Assembly (NCBI GenBank): GCA_020080175.1
Contig: JAGHQL010000040.1
Coordinates: 89,908 to 153,907 of the forward strand
Reading direction: 5' to 3'
Source: Glutinoglossum americanum
Lineage: Eukaryota; Ascomycota; Geoglossomycetes; Geoglossales; Geoglossaceae
Length of the DNA: 64,000 bases
The translations under genes and the position numbers were made by a program. Shown piece after piece: positions 12,057 to 23,774 of this stretch. The notes beneath the pieces were generated by a model. That model saw only the letters and a list, made by a program, of their open reading frames with translations, did not search any database and was not told the origin of the DNA. Position 1 is the first letter of the stretch. Each line of letters starts with the position of its first letter.

Positions 12057-13834
12057 ATGACAACGATGGTGAATCAACCCGCTTCCAAGAACTCAAACCC
12101 ACTGGTTTATACTCCCTTCTCTTTCACCATTCTTATGCTCTCCATGGGACCCAAAACCCGCCTCATCGTTTGACGGGCTATTACGTTTTGAGGCTCATAC
12201 ACTCTGAGAGCCTCATCGCTCCATCTGTGTAACGACTCAACGAAGCTGCCCTCTCCCCAAACCCTCGCCTCTTGGTTGCTCCGAGGCGTTTGTCATTATC
12301 TTCATGGAGTTTCATCCGCTTGTTTAATGTGAATGCTAACTTTGGTTTGCCTCATCAGGATTTGAGGGTCGGAAACAAGTACCGTATCGGACGTAAGATC
12401 GGTAGTGGTAGCTTTGGTGACATCTATCTCGGTATGCTCAAGACAACATCTCCTCCGCATCATGCACTCTTACTGATGCAACCGCTAGGTACGAACATCA
12501 TATCTGGGGAAGAAATTGCCATCAAGCTTGAGAGTGTTAAAGCCAAGCACCCCCAACTTGAATATGAGGCTAGGGTCTACAAATCGCTTGCAGGAGGTGT
12601 CGGTATTCCCTTTGTGCGTTGGTTTGGAACAGAATGCGACTACAACGCCATGGTTCTTGATCTCCTTGGACCCAGCTTGGAGGATCTCTTCAACTTCTGC
12701 AACCGCAAGTTCTCCTTGAAGACTGTCCTACTTCTCGCCGACCAACTGATCTCACGGATTGAATATATTCACGCCAAATCTTTTATTCATCGTGATATTA
12801 AGCCTGACAACTTCCTGATGGGCATCGGCAAGCGCGGCAATCAGGTCAATGTCATTGACTTTGGCCTAGCAAAGAAGTATCGCGACCCGAAAACCCACTT
12901 TCACATCCCGTACAGAGAAAACAAGAACTTGACTGGAACTGCTCGTTATGCGAGCATTAATACCCATCTGGGGGTTGGTAAGTAGGAGCTTAACCAATTA
13001 AAAAGTGGACTCATTTACTAACACTCTCTAGAACAATCCCGTCGTGATGACATGGAATCTCTCGGCTATGTCATGCTGTACTTCTGTCGCGGCTCTCTTC
13101 CATGGCAAGGCCTCAAGGCTGCCACCAAGAAGCAGAAATATGACCGTATAATGGAGAAGAAAATGACAACCCCAACTGAAGTTCTTTGCCGCGGTTTCCC
13201 GAATGAGTTTGCCATATATCTCAACTACACCCGCTCACTCCGGTTCGACGACAAGCCCGACTACTCATACCTTAGGAAGATCTTCCGGGACCTTTTCGTC
13301 CGCGAGGGATTCCAATACGACTATGTGTTCGACTGGACCGTGTATAAGTACCAGAAGAACGCCCAGGCTATCGCTCAGGCCGCTGGGAACCAACCTGCCG
13401 GTCAGGACGATGATAAACCCGGCCGTACTCGCACCAACGCTGCCACTGCTGGGCACCCTACTCCACAGAATGCTTCGACTGCTAGTAAGCCTGGCCCTAT
13501 CTCTACGCAGCGCCGCAAGGTAGCCGAGCGTGGAAATAGCGGGGTTGCTGGCGTCGACACTCCAGACACGAATAGGGCCGTTGGTGGGAGTGATAGGATG
13601 TGAGTATCTTGCAATGCTTCGGTTCCTTGTAAGGAATCTTTCTCCTCTGCGTTTGGTGTTTGATGACGCTGGGCGTGGGGGAAAATATGCCACTCTTCTG
13701 CTTACACTTCAGTTTTGAGGCATAGGCTTCGTTCTGCATCTAAAGGCGCCGCAGCTGGTACCGGATACGGCGGAACGGGAGCATCTGGAAACTATCGTAC
13801 GAAACGTGAGGAAGAAATTGGACAATGGTACTGA
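12057..13834 (+). CDS. ckiA: Casein kinase I (CkiA/Hhp1 family)
   Basis: Serine/threonine kinase of the CK1 delta/epsilon-like group, an essential regulator of DNA repair, morphogenesis and clock protein turnover in fungi. Five coding exons: 12057-12068, 12359-12431, 12489-12977, 13032-13599, 13726-13834, giving 416 aa. The first exon encodes only M-T-T-M, then a 290 bp intron with a GCTAAC branch site leads to [15 protein letters not shown]. The glycine loop, catalytic HRDIKPDN, the DFG motif and the CK1 signature around [15 protein letters not shown] are intact. The kinase domain fills about residues 5-290; the tail is Gln/Ala/Thr rich and disordered. The last intron splits the ATG of S-D-R-M-L-R-S, and the protein ends G-Q-W-Y. 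The long 5' intron and pyrimidine-rich leader suggest post-transcriptional control. Confidence 0.95.
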
Positions 13835-15337
13835 TTCGACTGATGGTTGTGGCATTCCAAGCTAGCCGCAAGATATTAAATGCGGGATACAATTTGCCTA
13901 AGGAAGGATGCTACTTACCGGAAGTTCCATTGAGATCATTGTCCACTTGACATCCGGTATCTCTTATCGATTTGGGGGATGTTCAAGGGGGTTTAAAGCT
14001 ATTCTATCTTGTTTTCCTTGCCTACCGCTTTGCTTTGCTTTACTTGCTCACTACTCCGTTGTCTTTGCTTGGCTTGGTTTCCGCGGCATTTCCGGGATGG
14101 GCTTGTTATTTTATGGCCTATCGTCTGCAAGCCGCCCTGGAACATATACGTCTGATCGTTGGCCAATGTTGTTTTTCCTGCGAAATTTCAAACAACAGCT
14201 CTCCGCTTGCCAATTATGTCTCGGATGCGACTTTAAACATCCCGCTGGAAGGAAGCCTGACCAATGTTCGCAGCACTCTCGACTTATCAACTCGGTACCG
14301 CGTTCTACTTGCATCATTTCTCAATAGGACACGACTGGAAACTTGTAACCAGACCCCTTACTGAAGAGAACTGGGGCAAAACAAGAGCAAATGCAACCGT
14401 GTATGGATCTGGAACGGGACCTATTGGCTAATACCGAGAGCCACTGCCGACATATTTGGCGAGGGTTCTTTATGGTTACGCTTCTAAGCACGCCACACCA
14501 AGCCTGTACTTTCCGCGATAAGATACTATTCGGTTTCCTTCCCCCTCAGCACAAATTCTCTAATATTTTTTTTTTTTGCTTTTACCTTGTTTGTCTTGGC
14601 AGCTCTTTTCCGTTATTCTGTAGTTTTGCTTTTCTTGTGGCCTTTGCCAGCTCCTGGGGATGATACTGGGGAGGGGTCGATGACGGTTCGCCATGCAGCG
14701 GTGGCGCTGGCAGGGGAAGTCGGTGGATGGACGGCAGGTGTTACACTCGGCGGTGTTGGCTTGAGAGCTTGAGAGGAAGTGGATGGTCGACAGGGAAACA
14801 AGGGACTTTTGAATGTGACTTTCGGTACAGAAGTTGGGGATATAAAACGGGGCGGCTTCCGGGGTGGTTTTCTTTATTTCCTAGCTTTATTTCCTTGGAC
14901 CAGCCTAATTACTGGGGAGAGAGGCGAGGTGAAGAGAGATGCTTTAAGTCGATGTGTTCCCTTTTCACGAATGATCGTTGATAGCTTCCGCATTTGTGGT
15001 CAGCAGACATGACATTGGAGCTGGGCAGCCTATCAGACAGGTGGATTCAACGATGGGTGCATGGGTGCGTTCCCTTCTACCTTGCCGGTTGATCGTCCAT
15101 GTGTCTAGGGGTCCTTGTCCGGCTCTGGTGGCTTCAAGGCTTTCATGGAAAGCAAGAGATGATTATTCATGGCTTTGAGACAATGATACATAACGCCCCT
15201 CATTTACAATATCCTTTTGGTGACGATGCCTGGAATATAATTGCACGTGAAAGTAAAACTTTTGTACGGACTATGTCGCCGGCTTACAGAGCGCCCTTAA
15301 CTAGGCAAAATATCCATCGGCCGGATAAAGAATTATA
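13835..15337. other. Intergenic, convergent 3' ends
   Basis: About 1.5 kb between the convergent kinase and LRR genes. Two overlapping frames at 13908-14364 are open for 130-139 codons but lie directly behind the kinase stop, in sequence that looks like 3' UTR, and match nothing I know. A T-run at about 14567-14577 and a G-rich patch near 14650-14770 are the only notable compositions. Confidence 0.45.
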
Positions 15338-16886
15338 CTATACTACACATGACCACCGACATCCCCTCCTCAGCACTGGAACACCCATCCCTAGCCCATC
15401 AGGCACACAATTCCACCACTCAATCCACTCCGTCCTAGGAATCACATACTCCCTCCTGCAAACCGTGCATTGCCTCCCGCCCTCATCCCCAGCCTTGACA
15501 GTCTCGCGCATGAGCCGCTGCGGGATACTATCGGAGGGAAGAAGGGAAGGGAGGGTGGGGAACGAGGGGTCTGCACCGTATGCGCGGAGAAGGGTGAGAA
15601 GGGCTAGGGACATGAGGGGGGGTGGGCCGGTGGTTACCCCTGGAGGAGGGGGAGGTTGATTGGGGGCAGTGCGGGTAGAGAGGTGGGTTACTGTTGGAGG
15701 AGTTAAGGAGGGAGGGGGAGGGGAGGATGCGTGTGGGGTTAGGGTAGGCAGGAGGTAGGAAGGGGGGGTCGAAGCAAGGGGGGTAGGCTGCCAAGGCCGT
15801 CGTGAGCTGGCTCGATAGTCGTGTAGCCTCCGGGACACTCCCTCATCATCCGCACCACCGCCCTCCCGCGCCACCCCCCGCCTACTAAACCCTACGTGTC
15901 CGGCCCGCTCTAAAAACGGATTCGGCCAAACCCTCAGCACCTCCAGCTTCCCCTCTCTCACGAGTCTCACAACTCCCCACGGCAACCACCTCAGCCTGTT
16001 CCCGGCGACGTTCAGTTCGACGAGGTTCTGAAGCCGTGAGATCGCGTCGGGGAGGGTGGTGAGTTTGTTGTTGCGGAGTGAGAGGACGGATAGGTTTGTT
16101 AGTGTGAGGAGGGGGGGAGGGAGGACGCGGAGGGCGTTGTGGGAGAGGAAGAGGTGTAGGTTGGGCGTCAGGGGGTGGTAGGTTGTTGGTGGGGTAGGTG
16201 GGTTTTTGGTTAGGAGGGCTAAGGGGTGGAGAATGGTGGCGGGGAGATGTGGGAGGAGTAGGTCGCTGTGGGTGGGTGTGTGGTTAGTGTGGTGGGTTTT
16301 GGGTGGGTTTTCGGCGTGGGGATACGTACGAGAGATTAACATGCTCGTTTCCTTCCTCGACACAACGCTGCACGATCTTCTCTGCTTCTGCCAATGGTCC
16401 GTCTGGAATTTCGACCGGGGCTACCCATGGCTTTCCAGTGGAATCCACAAGTACGCCTTCATCATTGGTATTCCTCCCTCCAACAATATCGTTCCTCCCA
16501 TCCTTCTCCCCTCCATCCACCACCACCCCTTCTTCATCCTCATCCTCATCCTCCCCGCCTTCCGTCCCCTCACTCCCCATCCAAACCCCTGAATCCACAA
16601 CTCTTCTCAACTTCCGTTTGCCCCTAATTCCCCTCTCCCCACCACTCCCACCACTCCTATCCCACCATGCGCCCAGAAACACTCTTTTCTTCCGCCTGCT
16701 CTCACCAGTGTAGTTCTCTGCACCAGAAAAGAGGTGGTCATCGCTCGAGAAGAGGGCCGGATCACTGGATGTGCATGGAGAGGAGGTTGTGTGCTTGTAG
16801 GAGCGTTTTTTGTGGCGGATGAAGGTACTGGATGGTGTGCGTGGTGGTAAGGGAGGGAGAGTGAGTTCGGCGGGTTCAGTGGACAT
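15338..16886 (-). CDS. Leucine-rich repeat protein
   Basis: Two exons (16330-16886 and 15338-16265; donor GTACGT, CACTAACC branch, acceptor CACAG) give about 494 aa from the ATG at 16886. Residues 1-185 are Ser/Arg/Glu rich, with an acidic Asp/Glu run encoded by a CAT/CTC-type microsatellite near 16530-16560. A block of typical plant/fungal-type LRRs follows (L-x2-L-x-L-x2-N-x-L-x2-LP, about residues 205-290), then a Pro/Ser/Thr-rich linker and a C-terminal segment with a C-x2-C pair followed by Trp/Tyr residues, which might bind metal. Short LRR proteins of this plan occur in many Pezizomycotina as conserved but functionally unassigned scaffolds. The coding strand is unusually rich in C and Pro codons. 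Confidence 0.8.
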
Positions 16887-18120
16887 CTTTTTTTCTTCTT
16901 TGTATTTTAGGTGTTTTTTTATTGAATTCGAGATTGGATTGGCCGATTGATGGTTAGCAGTTGGTGGTTAGGGAGGCATATGATGGATTTATTAGACGCG
17001 TTTTTGGTTAAAGCGATGACGCGCCGGGTAAACAGACGGGCTATCATTTTTCCGATTTATCCGATCCTCAATCCGTTTGATGGAACGAATTCAATGTTCC
17101 TCCACAGCTTCCTGTAGATAGTCGGGATGCGGGCAAATAGTTTGGACACTGAGTCCTCTTGACCCCCTTTAAGATATTTCTCGTCCTTCTCATCCGATAT
17201 CGTCAGTTTTAGTTTCCCGCCGGCCGGTAAGCTATTAAGGATCTCCCTCATGAGCAGTGAGCATAAGTTCCCCAACACAGAATCCCCTAATATAGGACAA
17301 ATTGCCATCTTTTCCCTATTTCTCGTAAGGGTTTGAGGTTGGCTAGTACTGCGGTTGCGGGCTGATGAAGTGCCTCTTTACCGTTATATGTGGTACCCCT
17401 ACTTTGATGGGTTACATTGTAGGTCAATAAAAGGCTTCTAGTAGCCGAGCATGGTGGGATTTTGCAAAGGGGCATATGTGAAATGCATCTGGCATCGATA
17501 CGTCTCTGATGGGTGGGCATTGAGCTTCTTGATGGGGGATAATTAGGCCGAATGGGTCACCTTGATGATCGTCAAAACCAACTCATCCCATAACTGTTAC
17601 AATAGAGCATCGCAGGCGAGGAACCGGTCTTTAGTGACTCGGGAGAAAACAGGAAAGAAAAATACAAGTACCCTCCCTCCGACGGTGCGAGTCAGGGATA
17701 GGTTTCCTAGATGAGTACATCCACGTTCCTCACATCGCGAGAACCAAATCACAAATGTGCGATGCTCATGTCGGCTGCTCATATCGCCTTTCCCATATGC
17801 ATATATCCACAGCCGAGAGCCATGCTCGATTCATGTACTGCCGAGCAGGGGAGGGAGACAAGAAGCGGTTCAAATAATGGTAAGGATATCCGGAACGCCC
17901 TTTGTTGAAGAAATAGTCTTTAGTTTTGTGTAAGAAAAGGCCAGAGGGGTTCCATCTTCTATCCGTAGGTGTTTTGTGATGGACATTGGTCGAGAGAACT
18001 AGTTCTCACTGAGTAGCACTTCCATCCATCGTTTCGTTCCATTTCCGTTCCACCGATACATCAAAACAGGTCCTCCCGAAGCTATGCCCCTTCTTCTCCC
18101 ACAACTATAAAATTCCACAT
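16887..18120. other. Intergenic, no supported gene
   Basis: About 1.2 kb. Adjacent minus-strand frames at 17057-17308 (83 codons) and 17287-17520 (77 codons) overlap in different phases and resemble nothing known. The right end is probably the 3' UTR of the eS27 gene, the left end the promoter of the LRR gene. Confidence 0.45.
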
Positions 18121-18644
18121 CTATTTTCTTCGGAAAGAGCAGCCCTCAGTCAGTCTCGCCTTTCCACCGGTAGGTTGACATAGAACGGTAGAGCATCCAG
18201 CACAGATGACAACTGTTTGTGCGTGCGAGAAGACAGTGGTGATTGTGAAGCAGCCGGGGCACTTGACATCCATGAAGAAGGATCGAGGAGCAGGCACGAG
18301 GGTCTATTGTAGTAAAGAGGATTAGTCAGGGTAAGCATGACTCGCCCCGCATAACATAGCAAAGGGGGCATGCTAGGAATATACCTTAAGTTTGTGCTTG
18401 CGCGCCTCAGCAGCAGGAGTTGGGTTGAGGAGATCAACTGCGAGAACCTGAGGGTTGTGTCATTCGTTAGCATTTTTGGCGTCCACTTTACAAGACTGCT
18501 CCCAAGTCTGAATGTCATATTAGAGCGGGAGCCTCATCCCCCGATATAATAATGAAATAGTGGATAGCTGTGAAGTCCCCGCATCTTGTCTATCCTGTGC
18601 ATAGGCTGCTGCTAAAATAGGTGTGTAAAAGAGGTCCTCACCAT
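18121..18644 (-). CDS. rps27: 40S ribosomal protein eS27
   Basis: Small zinc-ribbon protein of the 40S subunit. Three coding exons: 18642-18644 (just the ATG), 18385-18447 and 18121-18303. They join to an 82-aa product starting [10 protein letters not shown] and ending C-S-F-R-R-K, the exact length of the family. The four zinc-binding cysteines are visible at residues 37, 40, 56 and 59 (C-P-G-C and C-A-G-C). Intron 1 (GTGAGG...CTCAG, 194 bp) follows the start codon directly, and intron 2 (GTATAT...AATAG, 81 bp) follows codon 22. The gene is easy to miss because no exon is a long ORF. An early first intron is common in fungal ribosomal protein genes and often boosts expression. Confidence 0.95.
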
Positions 18645-19054
18645 CTTGAAGCACAGAGATGAATTTGATCGAGTTATTGACTCAGCTGATATAAGGTTGA
18701 CTGGGTGAAAGACGTTCGACCTGAAGAGAGCGAATTCGAGTTGGAGTTTGGTGGCGAGCAGTGGTCGGGTCGTGTGAGTCGTGAGGCGAATCGTCAAACG
18801 AACATTGAGCGGACTTAGGGCTAGACCTAATGAACAGTCCACAACACTACACAGAATCTCAATCGGGATTCACTAAGAAATTAAATAGCTAGTAGGTAAA
18901 TGTATATACCAGCCTGGGGTTCTTGATTGTGAACAACGGATCCTTTTGGGTCATAGTGTGGCCCTACTTAAAAGTCACGAGCATGTTGAGGCTCACTAGA
19001 TTGGACCCCCAGACCTGCATAAATGAGATTTAGCGAGGCTTCTCTCAGACATAA
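18645..19054. other. eS27 upstream region
   Basis: About 410 bp between the eS27 start and the tRNA. It should contain the eS27 promoter and 5' UTR. I see no other gene here. Confidence 0.5.
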
Positions 19055-19137
19055 TCCGTAGTGGTGTAACGGCTAGCATACTGAGCTTTCAGCAGCAAAC
19101 TACCTCAGAGATCCGGGTTCGATTCCCGGCTATGGAA
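19055..19137 (+). tRNA. tRNA-Glu (anticodon TTC), with intron
   Basis: A complete cloverleaf. The acceptor stem TCCGTAG pairs with CTATGGA (one G-T pair) and the discriminator is A. The D arm has GTGT...AACGGCTA. The anticodon stem CTGAG/CTCAG encloses loop C-T-TTC-A-...-C with TTC at 19088-19090. The T arm is CCGGG-TTCGATT-CCCGG (B box). An 11-nt intron (19092-19102) sits at the canonical site after base 37. The A-box region strongly resembles yeast tRNA-Glu. A T7 run follows 4 bp behind the gene. Confidence 0.95.
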
Positions 19138-19141
19138 CTCA

Positions 19142-19148
19142 TTTTTTT
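19142..19148 (+). terminator. RNA polymerase III terminator
   Basis: Run of seven T on the sense strand immediately after the tRNA 3' end, the standard Pol III stop signal, followed by further AT-rich sequence. Confidence 0.85.
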
Positions 19149-19391
19149 ATTGTTTTTATCATTTTAATTATTTTTTTTATACACGTATATAATATATACT
19201 ATATATATTTTTAGCCTTGTCAATACCCCTCAACATCAAGATCCTTTATCGCGGGCGCGAGAAATAATACGTAGCGTAAGAGCTAACTGACCGTTTTGTT
19301 GTTCCAGAAGGTTAGAAGATTACTTGAAGGTTGGCGGAATTTCGCTTTTTCTTGGATTCTCCCAATACCTAGAGCGACGCTTCTCTCAACC

Positions 19392-20712
19392 TCACAACTT
19401 CCCTCTGCTCCAACTAGCCCGCCTCCTTATCCTTTCCTTCTTTACCAACATCCACGCAACCTGTCCCAACGATGGCATCTGCTCCGCATACTCCCTTGCC
19501 TTCTCCGAGCTCGCCTGCCTCTGTGCCAACCTCGCTGCGATACCCTGCATGATAACCACATTCCGAAGACAAGCGAACGCGTCACCCCAGCCTATATCCG
19601 CGCGAGGGTCCCAGCCCGCATGTTCGGCATACCATCGGATGGTCTGGTCTCGGGGCGGGAGGCCGGGGTGGAAGGTGTTGGTAAAGGAGGGGTGTTCGGG
19701 GCGTATGGGGTGTTTGGCGTTAATGTAGGGGGTTTGGAGGTTAGAGAGGTCAGAGAGGGGGTGTCCGATTGTGGACATTTCCCAGCTTAGTGGTTGTTAG
19801 TTGTGTGTGTATGGAGAGGACGCGGGTAGGCTTACTCTAGGACCCCAATGACTCTCGGTTCCGTCTTATGATATACCACATTATCAATTTTATAGTCCCC
19901 ATGTATAATAGTGCCTCTGTCTTGAGGTTGTATTCTTGGTTCCTTAAAAAACTCCATCATCTCATCGAACTTGATAATCTTCCCTACCGGGACCCCCGTT
20001 TCGACATCTACTGTTTTTGCTTGACTTTCTGATACCGTCTGAAGTGTTGCAATTTGGCGGTCATAGAAGCCAGAGGGTCTACCGTAGTTTTCAAGCTCGA
20101 CATGTTTAGGGTCGACGCGGTGTAATTTGGCAAGAGTTCGAACGGCGTCATGCCACCTACAAGCGGTCAATTTATATAACGGCATAGCATGGTAAGCAAT
20201 GCGCTTACATCTCTGTTCGTTCTGCGGGACTAACACCAGGGATAGCTGGGTCTTCGAAGATTCTGCCATCTAGAAAGCTCATAATCTGAAAATTAGCAAA
20301 ATGCAATAGTGGAAAGTTTTACCTGGGGACACACATAGAACGGCGTTCCAATAACGCTATCATCGGTGCATAAGCAATACGCCTTCGGGACCGGCACATC
20401 CGTCTTTTCTAGCGCATGTATGATCCGGTATTCTCGCTCGACTTTATGAGCTGTCTTCGACAAGAGGATTCCAGGCGGCTTTTTTCGCAATACAAACTTC
20501 TTGCCAGAGCTGTCCGTGAGTTGGTACGTTGGGTTGGACTGGCCAAAACCAAACTATAGTGATTCGTTTAGCTAGATTAAGGTATTCCATTCGAGAGCAT
20601 ATGTGACCCGCACCTGTTTAACATCAATTGGGGTTTGGATCTCGGGCACATTTTTCTGAACATAAGCCTCTAAGAGGGTCACATCAATAGGCTGTCTGAC
20701 TGCGCCCGCCAT
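19392..20712 (-). CDS. APH-family phosphotransferase (ACAD10/11 N-terminal-like)
   Basis: Kinase-fold protein of the aminoglycoside phosphotransferase superfamily, most like the N-terminal kinase module of acyl-CoA dehydrogenases 10/11, where it probably phosphorylates small metabolites such as 4-hydroxy acids. Five exons: 20614-20712, 20323-20553, 20209-20285, 19836-20156, 19392-19785, giving 373 aa. The start [10 protein letters not shown] is the only in-frame ATG before the first donor. Visible motifs: the glycine-rich F-G-F-G-Q-S-N start, an R-K-K-P-P-G strand, the catalytic loop H-G-D-Y-K-I-D-N (about residues 221-228) and the metal-binding D-W-E (about 243), completed across the fourth intron. 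All catalytic residues are present. The C-terminus ends G-K-L, close to but not a canonical peroxisomal PTS1. All introns have good GT-AG signals. Confidence 0.9.
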
Positions 20713-21308
20713 GACTGAGGATGCATTAGCGGGGACAACAAGTCTGGTCGAGAAGGAGAGGCTCTTGTTGTTATGTGGGGTTGGGCCGAGGCATCATCGT
20801 GCATATTCGGAAATAGAGCGACGCCAGGGACAAATTGCTGACAACAATTGAATTTAGCAGACAAGAAAACTGCGTCAATGCAACTCGCCTGAGGCCATGA
20901 ATTTGCTTTTAGTAGAGATTGCTTGCTATCAATCCTTGTATTCACGGGAGAGGTTGGTCTTTTGCCGTTCCGGTTCGGCGCTCCGCCGCCAAGCCAGTCC
21001 CAGCCACCATCTCAGTCGCGTCGCGTGTCCCAATATTGAGAAAAAGAAAGGAAAAAAAAAGAGGCGTCAAGATAACCCATGCGAAGCTTTCTTTTTCCCC
21101 AAAATTATTTGGTTCCAAGTCTTTCTCAGGTCACCGCTCTAACTGTTTCACTGTCCTATCTGAGTGCCGTTACTTCTTGATATTGTTCTTATTCTCGGCT
21201 CTGTTAATACGCGTACACGATTGATTGTTTGCGCATCTACAATCCCTTTCCTATTGTGTGTGCTGCAACATCCCGAAAGAGTGTTGCACTTTCCTAGCTG
21301 GAAACACG
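20713..21308. promoter_or_regulatory. Divergent promoter region
   Basis: About 600 bp shared by the divergent phosphotransferase (-) and Bub2-like (+) genes, with an A-rich run at 21043-21061. No specific binding site could be assigned. Confidence 0.5.
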
Positions 21309-22972
21309 ATGTCGACTTCTCCGCCGCGACCTCTACGCTCTGCAGAGTCCTACTCGACGCTTGCACCACCATCGCCACGCATCAGCCGCACCATACGTCG
21401 TCTTCAATCCGCGCACACTCTCTCCTCCAATCCACCACATTCCGACGCGCCTCCAGTGCCTCCCTTCCAGCGGTGGCAGCCGCAGAACCGTGTGACTTCT
21501 TCTACGCACAAAGAGCCGCCGCCGCCTGCACCGTCACATGCCAATCCGACTTTGGCTGCCCAAATTAACACTCGCTCTCGTTCAAATAGTGACGCTCCAG
21601 TCGCCAGTGTCTCGACTGTTGGTCCTTTGTCGAAAAGAAACGCGATGGCAAAGAGGGTGGTCGCCCCTGCATTAGCGGGTAAGAATACGACTTTGGAAGC
21701 AATGTTACGGGAAGGGCCGCCGACAGGAGATATCGTGGGTGGACTACGGGAACTACGATTTTTGGTTCTGACGGACGGAGTGGCAAGTGATGGTGATGGC
21801 ATGGTGCGATTTTTCCTCAAACACAAGGCTTTCCTGCGTAGACACAGGGGACTTGCTTGCCGTAGTCATGCTAACGTTAAAGATTATTCTATTTAGTCTT
21901 CTCTGAGAATCTACATCTGGCTCATCCTCCTCTCCGCACCGCCTCTCGAAACAGACGCCTACCTAACCTTAGTTCATCGAGGCCCTTCGCCAGCATATTC
22001 GAAAATCCGTAACGATACATTCCGCACTCTCGCCACCGATCCCCTCTTCCGTCGTCGAGTCAGTGAGGCCAGCCTGATCCGTCTCCTTAACGCCGTGGCA
22101 TGGAAACTTCATGACGCAAAGGAAGAACGGAACAGTACCACCGGTTCCCCCCCCAGAATTAGAGCCACCAACACCGCCACTGCTGATGGGAGCCCTGAGC
22201 TTCATACATCAGTATCCCCTGTCGCAAAGGGCAGGCTCGGGGGAGGCAGAACGTCTACAGTAACGACTGAAGGCTCAGAGGCAGGTGGTACAGAGCCCGG
22301 GACCTACGTGCAGGGGATGAATGTTCTGGCGGCACCATTCCTCTATGCTGCGCGCAGCGAAGCGGAGGCATTCGTTGCATTCCATCGCTTCCTGACGCGG
22401 GAATGCCCAGGCTATGTTCGGGGCGCAATGGATGGCGTTCACCGGGGTTTGTCTGTACGTAACCGTCAGCCAAACTATCCATAACATCTCCTTTTCTCCT
22501 CTATAAAACCACCAAAGAACTAACGCCCACTGCAGCTCGTCGACAAATGCCTCACCCTCTGCGATCCAAAACTCTCAGCATACCTTCTCTCAAAAGGCAT
22601 GCACGCCGAACTCTACGCCTTCCCCTCCGTCCTCACGCTCTGCGCCTGTACTCCTCCTCTCCCCGAAGTCCTTCACCTCTGGGACTTCCTCTTCGCGTAC
22701 GGTGCCCACTTGAACGTCCTCTGTATAGTAGCGCAGCTATGTTTGGCGAGGGACGCAATCATGGAGAGCCCGAGGTATGTCATGACCCCCTGACGGAGAG
22801 AGCTCTCTCATGTCGACCCCCTCTCCTAACCACGCTAACTAAAGGCAGCCCAATGAAAATCCTCCGTTCCTTCCCCCCCCTACAAGCCGCAAAAGTAAAA
22901 GGCCTCGCTATCGCCCTCCTCCGAAAAATCCCAGAAAGCGTCTACGAAGAACTAGTCATGCACGCCCGATAA
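21309..22972 (+). CDS. bub2: Bub2/Cdc16-like TBC-domain GTPase-activating protein
   Basis: GAP subunit of the spindle-position checkpoint/septation network, acting with Byr4/Bfa1 on a Tem1/Spg1-type GTPase at spindle poles. Four exons: 21309-21803, 21897-22454, 22536-22774, 22849-22972, giving 471 aa. Residues 1-125 are Ser/Pro rich, longer than in yeast. The TBC domain starts with G-D-I-V-G-G-L-R-E-L. Both catalytic fingers are present: the Arg finger in I-R-N-D-T-F-R (R about 208) and the Gln finger in Y-V-Q-G-M-N (Q about 304). A Gly/Thr-rich insert of roughly 60 residues separates them. The end (K-I-L-R-S-F-P-P-L-Q...) matches the Bub2 family. All introns are phase-consistent with GTGCGA, GTACGT and GTATGT donors. 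Confidence 0.9.
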
Positions 22973-23774
22973 AACTACAACTCTCCATCCTCGTCTCCGG
23001 AAAAATCCCTTTCTCCTGTACCATCCCCTTTCACATATATCCTTTTAATCAGTCGCCCATTGCATCGGTTGGCTAGGCTAGGCGTTCTATGCATATCAAC
23101 AAGGAGGGAGAGAGAAGGAAATGCTTGCCTAACGATGGTGATGATGATGATGATGATCATGTTTAACGACGAGATGTTCCACCCGTCCATGATGATGAAA
23201 GGGGGGATAAAAGCTATGATTTAGGGTTAGATAGAATTAATAATAACCACGAATAAGATTCTACAATTTCCATTATACCCCGCTTTGCAGCACCCCTAAA
23301 CAACCCTACGTGAGGGGGGCTTCAGGGTGATATCAAAATTACAACCACCCACCAAAACATCACTGCCAACGTGCCTCGGCAAATTTTCTTTAATACGACA
23401 ATAAACAAAACTAATATAACCATTTCTCTCTACTAAAGGAGCGGAGGCTATATCTATAAGCCTGGCTGTTTGAATTCGTTTATATCAGAAATTGAGCAGC
23501 GACGTGTAATTTCTGACATTATAGCCAGAAGAATATGGGCGTTCATCTCGGGCTTAACTAATTCGTAATAGTCTGGATCGAATTTAAGAGAGAGAGAGGG
23601 GGGTATAAAACATATTTCAATAGGGTGTAGAAAGGGAGAGGGGTCCCAAGATCCACCCTGTCCCGGCTACAAAAAAAGAGAGGCGGAGCCATCCTTTCGG
23701 AAGTCTGGCTCAAAATACCCTATCCAAAACTTCGTACATGGGGCCAGTGGGCGATGCAGTCCATGAGAGACAAA
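22973..23774. other. Convergent 3' region with ATG/GAT microsatellite
   Basis: About 800 bp between the convergent bub2-like and PhoD-like genes, probably two 3' UTRs. A (GAT)n tract lies at about 23131-23155. No gene is seen. Confidence 0.6.

Noticed and set aside
13908-14364. Two overlapping 130-139-codon frames after casein kinase I
   Set aside because: They lie in the probable 3' UTR, read in two phases equally well, and contain no known motif.
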